Positions 33,158-44,600 of a DNA stretch of 64,000 bases are shown here, one piece after another; positions within the stretch are counted from its first letter, which is position 1, and each line of letters begins with the position of its first letter. This DNA is from Durusdinium trenchii (Eukaryota > Sar > Dinophyceae > Suessiales > Symbiodiniaceae), in the NCBI GenBank assembly GCA_963970005.1, contig CAXAMN010004180.1:38046-102045 (forward strand). The letters are read 5' to 3'. The translations under genes and the position numbers were made by a program. The notes under the pieces are model-generated. The model was given only the letters and a program-made list of their open reading frames with translations, was not told the DNA's origin and searched no databases.

Positions 33158-36100
33158 GGAGAGCAGCGGAAGAGGCCTATCAAGGAATAGTTTGTTTTTT
33201 GATTCGCTTTCTATTTTGTTTTTGATCCTGTTTTTTTTTGGATGCTCTTTTTTTTTTTTGATACCTATGCCCGTGGACAGCACACGTATCTCCCGTATCT
33301 CCTAGGTCCGTAAGAAATGCCGTGGCTTGCCCAGTCCGGAAACGACCTGTTTGAATCCCATGTCACGACTCAGACCTTCGAGCCTGCGTTTTGACTGCAG
33401 GTCCCTCGTTTTCACTCACACACCACGAATCGTCGCCACATCGTTTTCACTCACAGATTGGCTTGGAGAATCTTGGCAGATCTTGCACAGTCAAGCTGAA
33501 GAAAGTGGAGCGCATGACACAAGAACTGCGGGATCCAGACCTGGCACTGTCGCAGCAGCTGCTCCTGCAGGGTCTCTTCCGGAATCAGCACGTGTGTTGC
33601 CTCACATGTCTTTTGCTGCTTCGGTCTGGTCCTTGTTGGAAAAGGAGGTCACTGCGTTCACTTTGGATTAACACTCCATCAACACCCGGTCACCAAATGG
33701 GCAAATCACTTTGAAAAGCCGCTTGTGTCCTGCAACATGGACGGGGGGTGGCCGGCTTGTAGAAAGGGAAGCAAGAGAGTTAAGAGAGCAGCAAAGAGTG
33801 CCGTCCACACTTTCTGCGGAGAACACTGTTGGGGAAAAAAACTGAACAAGCAAATCGGTTTGGTAGGAGGCAAAAACACATGCTGCCTGCCTTCATCTTT
33901 GTCCGCACAGTTTTTGCGATGCTGGCCAAATCTTGGCAAACTGGGAAGAACCTGCACATAGTTGAAGCAGTGAGATACAAGCAACAGGGTCGACCCTTGT
34001 GAAACAAAGTTGAAATAGACTATAGAATCTGATAGAAGGCTCCCTATTGAAATCCAATGTTCAAATGTTCATTCATCAACGACGTTGCTTTGCTCGGTCT
34101 TGCTATTGGCAGGTAGCAAAACATTCCACATACAACGCGGTTTTACACTGGCTCCTGACCCCAAACTTTACTGTGTTGATATGAACCAATGGGCTTTGCT
34201 GCCAACCATGAAAGGGAAATCCGACAGTAAGGGGTTCAAACGCATGGGCGAGGCTGCAACGGCTTGGAAGCGAGGGCCCTCTTCACGAAACCGATAAGTT
34301 GTTCAAGTCATTTGTCCACTGCCACCGGTAAGGCTAGATGACTTGGGGCAAAAATGCATTTCACGGTGTTGAAAAGGGCTCTCACCTGCAGAGAGTTATT
34401 GAACATGTTTTGTATTTATATATATATAGTCGAGTCATACTAGCACAAATTGATTCAAAACTCCAACCCAGATCGTCATGACTTGGATAGCGAAGTGTCA
34501 ATTCTACGCAAAGACGGCATAATATATTCCAAGGCTGAAGTTCCCACACCTCGCACAAGAGTACGAGTCATTAGGCCCTCCATCCTCTGTGCGCCTCCGT
34601 GCAAGCTCCTTGAGCGCAGTCAACACCACTCCACGCTGCTCTTCCGAACAAGTGGACCTGCGGCTAGATGAGGACCTAGGGGGAGGCCATCGCTTCTAGG
34701 TCGGAGGCCCATCGCTATTGGGTTGGAGGCCATTGCTATTACTATAGGTTGGAGGTCATCGCTATTAGATCTATTGGGGGAGGCCGTCGCTATTAGTCTC
34801 CTGGGAGTCCAAACAATAGAGTTCTGGATTTGTGAATCCCCGTCGTCAGACCTGGTAGAAAAGACCCCCATCTGATCCGCAGAGGGAACGACTTCGTCAT
34901 GCCGTTGATGTTGACTCCTCTAAGATCTCCGCATGATGTTCGGCTCTCTGTTCCATGAATTCAGGGCACCTGTCAAAAGACCTTTCAGTTCACTTGATGA
35001 CATGGTCGACTCTTGTGCATCCAATGCAAGATAGTGAGAGCCTTTGGATCCACGCCTGCTGTTTTGGATTTGGATTGGAATTGTCAAGGATGAATCAATC
35101 CTGTCATTTCTATCCTTTGCAACACCAACCTCCAGGAGAAGGCTCCTTTCAATTGAAGATGTTCTGATAAAATGTCCCAGTGCAGGATCCAGTCTTGCGG
35201 AGTGGTTTTTTGTGCCAGATGGCCACGAGTGTTTCAGCGTGACAAGAAAATCCGATCGTCCATTGTAAAGCGAAGAAGTCCCGGACAAACAGCGCTGTAA
35301 GAGCTATCAGTGCTTACATGATGCTCTCATGCAAAGTAAGTTACCCAAAGATTGGGTGTCCCATGGCCTCCGCTTTCGCAAGGAGAACACGGCCTCCGCG
35401 TTGTTTTTCTTTGTTTGCCGAAACATCCAACGTAGTCTGTGCATGTCTGTGTGGGGTGTGCAATGTGCAGCTGTGCCCAAACACTGTGTTGCTCTCTTAC
35501 AAAGAGGCTGCGCATCTACAGCCAAACCTCTAGCTTCGTTCTTTGAAGGCTTGGGGACGCGACATCCTTCTGTATCCGTTTCAGGAATTCAGAAAAAAAG
35601 AACCGACCAAAAATTGAACGTTAGTACCTTAGCCAAGAATGAATGTTCGCCGCCAACAGGCTCTGTGCATCTCTGTGATTCCCAGGTGGTGCAGGAGAGC
35701 GCGGTGTATGCGCGTGTCCACCAGCAACGGATCGACCAGACATATAGATCATGTACAGGTAGTAATCATTTCATGACGGATGCAGGAATCTGAAGCTAGG
35801 CTGACCATCGCAAAACAGGGTGAATGTCCAACCAATGGAAGGTCACTCGATTTCAATGTGGTTTTGTTTTTGTTCATGCGGGGTAGCATGGATTTTTTGG
35901 TATATGTTTCCTTTCGGTATAGTTTCTTGTCATCTCACGTGGCACTTTGCGGGGTGAGAATCATGTTCAAAGGCTACAGTATGTTTTTTGTTTCTCTCAG
36001 TGAAAATTCATTGAATGTACAAAACCCTCCACACTACTGGTCACTTGTGCAAAAAATTGGTGTTTCGGGGAAGGGCCAGTATCGTGGACTGCGTATGGCG

Positions 36101-36519
36101 GTCTCCCCCTTTGAGGCCCCCAGCGACGGTGGCGATGCCCAACGCGAGCGCCAAAGGGAGCGTCCATGAAGGGCTTCCACTGCAGACCGGAGCGAGTGTT
36201 GAATCGAGTGAGGTCAACCCCGCCTAGCCAGGTATATGGATAGTCCACCTTACCCCCCAGGGGAGTCAAAAATGTAACTTACAATTTTGGGTGTATCAAA
36301 ATGCAGGTTTTGGACAGCGGTGATTTTTGAACTATACAGGTCTAAAAGACCTCCATCTGACAAGACAATTGTAAGTTATATAATACTTATATACATGTTT
36401 GAGCCTCATGTGTGTTTGTTCAGCCTGTGCACGCTCAAAAATTGGAAATTACATTTTTGAGGGTCAGGTGGATGCATGGATCCTGACCCTCATGGCTTTG
36501 CAACTTACAATGTCCAACA
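33158..36519. other. Gene-poor stretch with weak exon candidates
   Basis: No supported gene. At 33459-33595 both strands read open with helical, charged peptides (plus: VKLKKVERMTQELRDP after a CACAG acceptor; minus: PEETLQEQLLRQCQVWIPQF), so one may be an exon, but the strand cannot be decided. At 36090-36250 the minus strand is open with a TRFNTRSGLQWKPFMDAPFG segment. Confidence 0.4.
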
Positions 36520-36690
36520 GCAAGAAGCTACTAGTAAGTAGCAAGCTTCTTGCTGATGCCCTAGTAGCGATGCCCTCGCTACTAGTAGCGATGCACTTTG
36601 AAGTAGCTTCTTGCTACTAGTAACTAGTAGCAATGCCCTTGTTGCTAATAGCAATGCCCTTGTTACTACTGTAGTAGCTTCTAGGTCGAT
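36520..36690. repeat. Dispersed CTACTAGTAG-type repeat cluster
   Basis: At least six units, including perfect GCTACTAGTAGC palindromes near 36570 and AGCAATGCCCTTGTTACTA variants. Confidence 0.85.
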
Positions 36691-37449
36691 GCTACTTCTG
36701 GACCAAGGCCATGATGCAAGTGGAGTGAACAAAGACACCACCCACTTCCCTTCCGGAGATTCGGAGATCTTAACATATCTTATATATTATATCAACACCC
36801 TAAATCTTGCCCCGTAACACAAGATTCCAATGTCCACAACCCCAGAATTGATGAAGAGCAGAATCGCGTCTCTGTTTGCTGTCAAAGACATACACCGCCA
36901 AATGCTATGCTGCAAAGGGATGCACAGGGTACATCAGGTACGACATGGTCACTTTCAGACTCAGTAGCCTGTGGAATGCCACAAACTGTTGAACATTGCA
37001 GAGTTCTATGATGTCTATGGACTGTCCATCCCGAGTTGGTCGAATTTACAGACCAGTTCACGTTCAGGTGCTTTTTCTCGGCAAAGCTTGGGTTTTAAGG
37101 CAATGGTTACCTGCTTCTGATTGTGGTCAAATCAAGTGGATTCAGCGGAGAAAAATACGGTGACTGGCTTGTCCAAGCAAATATGAGCAGCAGGTAAGAT
37201 CACTAATTATCTCATGCCATTTCCATCATGTTCATCCCCTTTGAGCAGGCTTCTTCTTTTGATGTGGTTCTTCGTTTTTCAGTGGCCGTTTTGATGGCTT
37301 CTTCCCTGTTCCAAGTTGGCCTCATCGCTTTCGCCGTCTTTGCCGATGAGGGCCGGCGGAGGCAGCGCTTTCCTGTGGCTCCACAGGAGTCCGTCTCCGT
37401 CTTCGAGTCTCTCCGTTCCGAGTCTCTGCAACATCCGTACGACGTCGTA

Positions 37450-37545
37450 GCCCCTAGTAGCGTCCTTGTTCCTAGTAGCGATGCCAGGAGCCCCTAATAG
37501 CTTCTTGTTCCTAGTAGTACGGCCAGGAGCCCCTAGTAGCTTCCG
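37450..37545. repeat. Dispersed CTACTAGTAG-type repeat cluster
   Basis: CCCCTAGTAGC, GTTCCTAGTAGCGATGCC and AGGAGCCCCTA units alternate. Confidence 0.8.
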
Positions 37546-37737
37546 CAAAAAGAGTAGAGGCGTGACACCTGTACCAAGGCTCCACTTTGTGGGTCGAAGA
37601 TGGTCTAAGGATCATGACGCACTTCGCAGGCTATCCAGCCTGGCCTCTAGCAATTTAGTCCCTCCTGGTCAATTAGCACCAAATCTAGCCAGGCTCAGAC
37701 CCTTCAAAAGGCCAACAATAGCAGAGCTCGAACGATA

Positions 37738-37862
37738 CTCTTGCTACTAGTAGCGATGCACTTTGTTACTAGTAGCTTCTTGTTCCTAGTAGTAATGCCA
37801 GGAGCTACTAGTAGCTTCTTGCTACTAGTAGTAATGCCTTTGTTACTAGTAGTGATGCCCTT
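37738..37862. repeat. Dispersed CTACTAGTAG-type repeat cluster
   Basis: Three perfect or near-perfect palindromes separated by AGCTTCTTG and AATGCC spacers. Confidence 0.85.
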
Positions 37863-39376
37863 TTCGTGAGTATATGAATAAGGATTGGGCACCATTGTAG
37901 GGTGGACACAAACTCGCAACTGCCTTTGTGCAGGAAATGGAGGATGGAGAAATTCCGCTGGTTGGTGTGCCACCCCGTCTTGAATTGCACCAGTATTTTC
38001 TAAATGACTTATCCCAGCATAGTCACATAACAAAATACTCGAGTTGTTACGAAAGTATCCACAATGACAAGCTGTTTGTTTCGTGTGTACAATCCAGCTT
38101 GTTATGATCTCCAGCGCATAAGCCCTTCGACACCAGAGGGTCGGTGTTTTGAGTCAAATCAGTAGAAAAGAATCAACATCTGTAACCAGAATAGAATATC
38201 TGCTGATATGTGTTCAGTAGTCCGATGTACTTTTCTATGGAACCTCCTAGATCGCCACATCAAACCACGTAGGCCTCCAAGGTATGGCAGATGGCCACGA
38301 AGGCAGATGGCCACTGAGTCAGAAGGCCACTGATGTCTTCCAAGCTTAGAATGGTGTATGAATGGTTTATGTATGTTTATGTCAGTCTGTGGAAAACAAA
38401 TATAATAGATTAACAATAAAAACAGACCATCCCAGTGTGGAGATATGTGAATGAATGCTTGAATCTATTTGAGTGGTTGATGGCTTGTGATCGGTCATCT
38501 TTCGATGTGTCCCGCTAGGCCTGTCACAAGAAAGCATAAGAAAGCTACATGCAAGTTGCGTGGTTGATGATTGCTTGTCGGCTTGTCTACCATCGAAACG
38601 GTACTGGATCCGTTCCCAGATGCTGACCGACGAGTTCTTGTTGGTCACGCCGCGGACATTCCAACGCATCAGTCGGTGCTTGTCGGTGACGATGATTGTA
38701 CGCTGGCTGCTCGCTGGTTCAGTGCTTCTCTTGTGGGGGTGATTGAAGTGTCTTGCCAGGTCTGTTGACTCAAGTTGACAAAATTGAGCTCAAGTGTTTG
38801 GCTGCGGGATGGCTCACGCATGAGTCACAAGTAACATCAAGTCATTCTTTTCCCCTTGAGAGCTCTCAGATATCGTCGAGCAATCGCACTGCTAGACCCC
38901 AAATGCCTGAGCGATTCGCGTAGGTCGAAATAGGTCGAACATGGTCGAAATAGAGAGGTCGTTATCACAAATACCTCGAGCAAGACCTGCTTGTTTCGGA
39001 GACTTCATTGAAATCTGATCACATGGAGGCACACTATTCCTGCCGGCCCGTAGCATCCGGTAGCCATTAGAGGCGCTCGTGCACTTTCTTTAGTCCGGCA
39101 AATCTAAATCTAAAGCAGGTGGAGGAGAGGATGGAGCGGCAGCCACTTTGGACTTCTGGGCATCCTCAAAAACACCTGGGACAAGCTGAGAGAAGGATGA
39201 GGAGTGCCCGGATGTGTATGGCGACTGGGATCGGACTCTTGCTAACTCAGATGAACTGATTGATCCGCAGTAGTGATACTATGGTTGTGATGAAGAGGAA
39301 GCGGTGTTGCTTATCACATCTAATATCATGACAACAAGTGGCATCGAAAGCAGCCCTCCCACCCTCCAAGACTGGA
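37863..39376. other. Gene-poor stretch
   Basis: No supported gene. The right part may contain the 3' end of the retrotransposon described next, but its boundary could not be placed. Confidence 0.4.
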
Positions 39377-39386
39377 NNNNNNNNNN
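39377..39386. other. Assembly gap (10 N)
   Basis: Ten undetermined bases near the presumed 3' end of the retrotransposon. Confidence 1.
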
Positions 39387-39412
39387 GTTCATCAGCCTTT
39401 TGCCATTGAACT

Positions 39413-41212
39413 TCAACTCGCCACGATCACCTCCCTGGCTTCGCCGCGAGTCTTCTTCTGACATTTCTTGCACTTTCGCTGGCTCCATGTCAGTTGGGAT
39501 TGTAAGGCCACTTTCGAGGAGTTCCTGCTGAAGGGCCAACCGCAAACCGAGGACCAAGACTCGATTGGCACATCCCAGCTGGCAACTTCAACTTCATGCC
39601 AAACCCTCTCGCGAGAACTGTAGGCCGTGGACGCCACCCACAGCTTTTTGGGCAGCTGTGTAATGACCAGGTCCTCGCCTGGCTTCTTTTCCAACATGTC
39701 CGTCGGCGTGTCCCTGACGTTTTCCTTGCTTGCACTGGGCTCCGCAGCGGCCTCGCTCTTCTTGCCTTTGGAGCTGCCTCTATTTGCCAAGTTTCTATTG
39801 GCTGGCTCTGATTGTAAGGCATCTTCGGCGTAAGAAAGCACTACTGTGGACTTCCACCTGCCCAAGAAAGCCAGCTCCTGAATTGGCATGCCCAGCCTGA
39901 CGTAGTTCATCGCTCCCGTCCTTCTGGCTGAATGACCTTGTATGTGTTCATTTGTGACCCGAGCCCAACCTTCCACCATCTTGGCTTTTGATAGTTTACG
40001 ATGCTCGGAGTCCTGGAAGATGTATTCATGTGGGTCACGAAGGGGGCCGCGGTATGCCTTGAAGATTTCATTCCACACTCTCCAACAACACCATCTGAAA
40101 CAACTCTTGTTCATGCAGCATTGAAGCGTTCGTCTCACTCCCAAACCCTGCTGGTCACACTTGGAGAGGGGGATGAAAATAGTTATCTTCTTGCCCACTT
40201 CGCACTTGGTGACGTCTCGCCACTTCATTGAACTCACCTCAACCTCTCTGAGCATCCATATTACGGCCCAGGCGTATGACAATGCCGGCCTCAGAGTGCT
40301 TTTGGTTGAGGCATAGCACGACATCCAATTGAGGGGCTCGATGTCATCCAGCTTGAACTCCGGGGCTCTCTTCACTGGACCACGGTTTCTCTTCAGGGAC
40401 CTCTTGCAGTCTGTCAAGAGCTTGTTCATCTGCAAGCTCACCTCGAAGCCTGCCTCCACGTGCATCAACTTGAGCTCATTGACATACTGGTCTCCCGATG
40501 TCCACCCTCCCGCTTTTATGGCCGCGGCCACGTCCTCAATGGTGTTCAGACTCAGCGGGAAGACGTGTCCTCTCTCGCCCACGCTCACCTTGGCCATGGC
40601 CAGCACTTGCTCCCTTTTGGACCTTTGAGCTGCCTTGGACGACTTCGCCAAGAAATCTCCCCTTAGCGACTCCCTAGCCCTTTTCAGCTCACTCTCGCCC
40701 TGCAGGATGTCCATGACTGCCTCAAACGATCTCTTCTTCGTGGGCATTTCGTGGTCCTGCCTCATCTGCTTTTCCTTCACAGCCGGGGCGCTATCCCTCT
40801 TCACCTGGCTGTCCTTCGCTTCCTCTCTCTCACACTTTCCTCGACCACCTGCTCCATCACGAATTAAACCTGTCATGCACTTCATGGGGTCCCCGAATTT
40901 GTAGCCCAGCACCCCCATCGTCCTCCTCGGTGTCATGGGAGTCGGGAACCACGTCGTAGCGTTGGCTGAGGACCCCCACCACCAAGGCGATGCATGTCTT
41001 GGAGGTCTTGAACCACGGGTTGAGCACGTTGGACCATTGCTTCCAGGATTTGTGCCTGTGCCCATTTGGCTTCTGGCGAATCCTTCATGGTGCTTGTTCG
41101 GGATTGCCTCTCTGGCGTTACACTGCTTGGCCGATTCCCCTCTCGTTTGGCTGGTGGGGAGAGGTCTCGTGGCAGGTCTCTTCTTTTGTCCCTGCCCGTG
41201 TCCTTGAAACAT
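39413..41212 (-). CDS. Tyrosine recombinase of the DIRS-like element
   Basis: A 599-codon frame. The catalytic part shows Arg322 in WMLREVEV, the HxxR box in HIQGHSARRTGAMNYV (His427, Arg430), a GRW element at about 451-453, and the nucleophile Tyr461 in VVLSYAED. These are the residues of phage-integrase-type recombinases, which in DIRS elements insert the circular or linear cDNA. The first 90 or so residues are low-complexity and overlap another open frame (40933-41439), so the true N-terminus may come from that frame through a frame change. The C-terminal 100 residues are Lys/Ser-rich and not recognised. It lies downstream of the RT gene on the same strand. Confidence 0.88.
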   Translation of the reverse strand: MFQGHGQGQKKRPATRPLPTSQTRGESAKQCNAREAIPNKHHEGFARSQMGTGTNPGSNGPTCSTRGSRPPRHASPWWWGSSANATTWFPTPMTPRRTMGVLGYKFGDPMKCMTGLIRDGAGGRGKCEREEAKDSQVKRDSAPAVKEKQMRQDHEMPTKKRSFEAVMDILQGESELKRARESLRGDFLAKSSKAAQRSKREQVLAMAKVSVGERGHVFPLSLNTIEDVAAAIKAGGWTSGDQYVNELKLMHVEAGFEVSLQMNKLLTDCKRSLKRNRGPVKRAPEFKLDDIEPLNWMSCYASTKSTLRPALSYAWAVIWMLREVEVSSMKWRDVTKCEVGKKITIFIPLSKCDQQGLGVRRTLQCCMNKSCFRWCCWRVWNEIFKAYRGPLRDPHEYIFQDSEHRKLSKAKMVEGWARVTNEHIQGHSARRTGAMNYVRLGMPIQELAFLGRWKSTVVLSYAEDALQSEPANRNLANRGSSKGKKSEAAAEPSASKENVRDTPTDMLEKKPGEDLVITQLPKKLWVASTAYSSRERVWHEVEVASWDVPIESWSSVCGWPFSRNSSKVALQSQLTWSQRKCKKCQKKTRGEAREVIVAS

Positions 41213-41439
41213 GAGGGGATCTCCTTCTCAAACTCCGCCTCGAAGTTCCTCCCTGGTTTCCGCGGAGTGCTGATTCGGCGTGTGCAGCCCAGATAGCTGA
41301 TCAGGGCCCAACTCCACCGAGTGAGCGTCCACAAAAAGAAAGCCCACCCAGCTAGCACCGCGAACTCGCCGTAAGACCAAGGCTGCGCATCCACCCCGTG
41401 GGGAGGGCTGACTTGCAAAGCACCCTCCATTGAGCCCAC
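40933..41439 (-). CDS. Overlapping ORF with a hydrophobic segment (168 aa)
   Basis: It starts at ATG 41439, between the RT and recombinase genes, and overlaps the first 280 bases of the recombinase frame. Residues 27-50 (EFAVLAGWAFFLWTLTRWSW) are strongly hydrophobic and could span a membrane. A basic Arg/Lys/Pro-rich region follows. It may be the genuine N-terminal part of the recombinase product, reached by frameshifting, or a separate small protein. Not recognised. Confidence 0.4.
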   Translation of the reverse strand: MGSMEGALQVSPPHGVDAQPWSYGEFAVLAGWAFFLWTLTRWSWALISYLGCTRRISTPRKPGRNFEAEFEKEIPSCFKDTGRDKRRDLPRDLSPPAKREGNRPSSVTPERQSRTSTMKDSPEAKWAQAQILEAMVQRAQPVVQDLQDMHRLGGGGPQPTLRRGSRLP

Positions 41440-41639
41440 GCTACGCGCCGCTGGTCCCCTGTGTCCGTCCCCCGGTCAAGTCCCCCCCCCCGGCGAACCC
41501 ATCGAACCGGTGCCTTCACGAGGGGCAAACGGGGAAGGCGACACCGTCTCAAACCGTCAGCGAACACACACCCGCCTCTCCCGGTGGTGTGGGTCCCTCC
41601 CTCAAGCCGAGAATGGTGCTACTTTTGTACACCATCCGT

Positions 41640-44600
41640 TCACAGCAGCTCGAAGGCTCCCGACACTTGGCTTGCGGATGCGCCCCACAACGCCGGTGAA
41701 ACGCCCGGTGGACTCAGGTATGAGCCATGGATCAGGTTCCTCGGGAAGGTCTTGATTGGCACGTCTTTCAGTCGTTCAGGCCTGGCGGGATTGCGCTCAT
41801 GAGGCCTGGACAGCCAATCCGCCTCGACATTCCAGTTCCCTGGGATGTGCTGCGTGATCACCCGCTTGACTCCGTGCCTGTCGCACCTGATGGCCAACTC
41901 TGCCCCGATCCAGTTGATGACAGGTGAGGGTGATGACAGCCGTTTCGTCATAGCCAATGCGACCACGCTGTCACTTCGCAGAATCACGCTCTTCCCTTCA
42001 AGTCTCGTCCCCCATCTCCTGAAGGCCAATTTCACTGCCCATGCTTCCAGTGGACCCTGGGATGAAGATTCTTTCCACTCAACGCCCAACCACTTGGCGT
42101 CCTCCTCCAACACGGGGATCTCCAGCGCCTCCAAAATCGTGAACGTCTGGCCCACGTTGTGGTCCACCGTGGCCAGCACTGCCCCGATGCCCTGTGGCGA
42201 GGCGTCCGTCACGATTGCAAAGTCCGGTGGGCGTTCCTCCATGGGCTCCTTCCTCAGCGCCAACACGTCCGGGTCCTTGAAGAAGACCATGAACCACCGC
42301 CTTGGCAGCTCCAGTCGCTTGACTGACACCAATCCATGCTTTGGCCTGGTATCTGACCTCTGTGATGCCCGCCTGCGTTCATCTTCTTCTGCCCGTTTGA
42401 CGTCAGCGATCACGGCATACATTATGCTGACTGCCCACCTTGTTCTCGGAAGGATGCCAGCCACCCAAGAAAGCCTGCCTGTAACTTGCTGCACTTCACG
42501 AAGGCTAATCATCCCCTTCGATTCCCAAGATTCCAGGCTGCCACGAATCTCCTCCATCATCTTCCTTGGCACTGTGAGCTTCACTTCAGCCTCCGCCTGC
42601 ATCACCTCAAACATCACCCCGATCCAAGTCAGCTGACTTCCTCGGGAGCCTTTGTGCCAGGCCAGGTTGATGCCAAGCGCACGGGCCGTGTATAGGAGGA
42701 GTGCCAGATTCCTGTTCCGTCTGGAGGTCGGACCGCGTAGGATCCACATGGGGTCGTCCATGTACAACTGGCTCTGCATCTCCGATGGTGCAATGAGGGA
42801 TTGCCAGATCCGAGCTAAGCAAGCCGCAAACCTTCCCATCAACAGAGGCGCACCACGGAAGCCAAAGAGCATTGCTACCCACATGAGCGTCTCCGAGGGG
42901 TAAATGCCCGGCGATAGGCAATTGTGATGCTCATCTGGGTGGACTGGAAGATGACAGTACGCGTCGCTCAGATCTGCCGTGACCATCTCGAAATCATAGA
43001 TCCCACCTTCCGGCCTGTCCTCATCCAACTCCCATTCTTCATCTCGTGCTTTGATGGGCATCCTGTCTCGTGTCTTCCACAGGTACCTGAAGCTGTCCAC
43101 CACATCCATTACCCTGGGGAGAACAATTCTCTCCGGCACCTTGCACCTGGCGTTGCCCCCGGATCGTAGTAGGTCAATTATGATCCGTCTCTTCACGGTG
43201 CCATCCTCCTTAGCTTTCACCAACAACGCCAGTTTCGAGACCGTGCCCCTTTGGTGCATAGCGCTGGCCTTGTTCGTCGGGAGGACCACCGCAAAGCCTT
43301 CTGCCACCAACCTGCCCAACTCTGCTTTGGCATGCTCTGGTTCATCAGTGAAGCTCTTGTAGTTTTCCATCCCCAGCTGGTTGGCCAACTCCGGCGTCTC
43401 CTCAACCTCCTGTTCCGGGTCATCTGACATCGGAAAGATCCCGCAACATGGGATCTCTTTGCTCATCCCCAGCGGCACCCCCTTCCGAATCCATTCCACC
43501 AGATGCTGCTCTGGGTCGGCCGCTGTCTTCAGCCATGCTTCCCACAGTTCCGGGTCCAGCGGGGAGTCGAATTCATACTTGTCCTTCAAGACGATGTCCG
43601 TGAAGGCCCTCGTCTGGAAGAACTGCTTCAGCGCCCCCTTCCAGGCCATTTCCACTTCCATGTTTGGTCGATTGCCCTGGGAGCTGTAGTTCTTCGCCAC
43701 CTCAAGCGCCTCGGGATAGTCCTCAATGAAGCGGTCCCAGATTCGGCCCACGTCCATGCCGACTCTTCTCAACACAGACAACTTTTCTACTGCTCTACCG
43801 GGGTTCCGCATGCCTCCAATGTAGCGCTCATTCTCCTCCTCGCGCCTAGCCTTCTTGGACATCCCCATGATGGGCCTCAGATCCTGATTGATTTGGGTCG
43901 ACTCCCAAACTCTCTTCGATGGATCCGCCGTCGGACGTCCTTCAGGGGGTCCCCGATAAATCTTCTCCTTGCTCTCAATCCACTTCCTCTTCAACCCCGA
44001 CACCTCCTGCTCCTTCGTCTTGAGCATGTTTCGCCAGTATTCCAGTTGGAGCGTGTGCTTGAAGGCCGTGATCAGGAGCTTGCAGTAGGCCTCGCACAAC
44101 TGTTTCGGATATTGTGCTGCCGCTGCCGTCTGTTGATGTCCTACAAGAGGTTCATGACGAATCCATTGGCCACAGGTGCAGGATTTCTTCAAAGTCTCAA
44201 GGTCCAGCAACCTCCCTGCAAAGCGACCAGGTTTGAACCACCTCACACGCTCCTCCGTCTGAAACGAACACGTGTTGTAGTCTGCAACCTGACCCTCAAA
44301 CGCGTCCATGAACGCCTTGATCTCTGGAAGCTCCCACGCGGGTCCTTCTTCTCGCGTGCTGGAACCTGGAGGGTTTTCTAGGGTCCCCGCCTGTGGAACC
44401 TGCCTCAACCTCTGGCTCTTGAGGATGGCCCCGATGACGACGACCGATCTCGATGCCAACAACGTCCCAACATCCGCCATCTGCTGTTCCTCAACCGAAT
44501 TGGATGGGAGCCCATATATATGTTGAAGGGATCTCACGGGTGGGGGTCCGCGAAAGTCCATATTCCATCTTGCCCTGCTGAAAGTATTACAGGGAAAACC

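Noticed and set aside
43503-44381. 292-codon plus-strand frame opposite the RT gene, and similar frames at 41845-42636 and 44520-45347
   Set aside because: They are antisense shadows of the retrotransposon genes, whose catalytic motifs lie on the minus strand.
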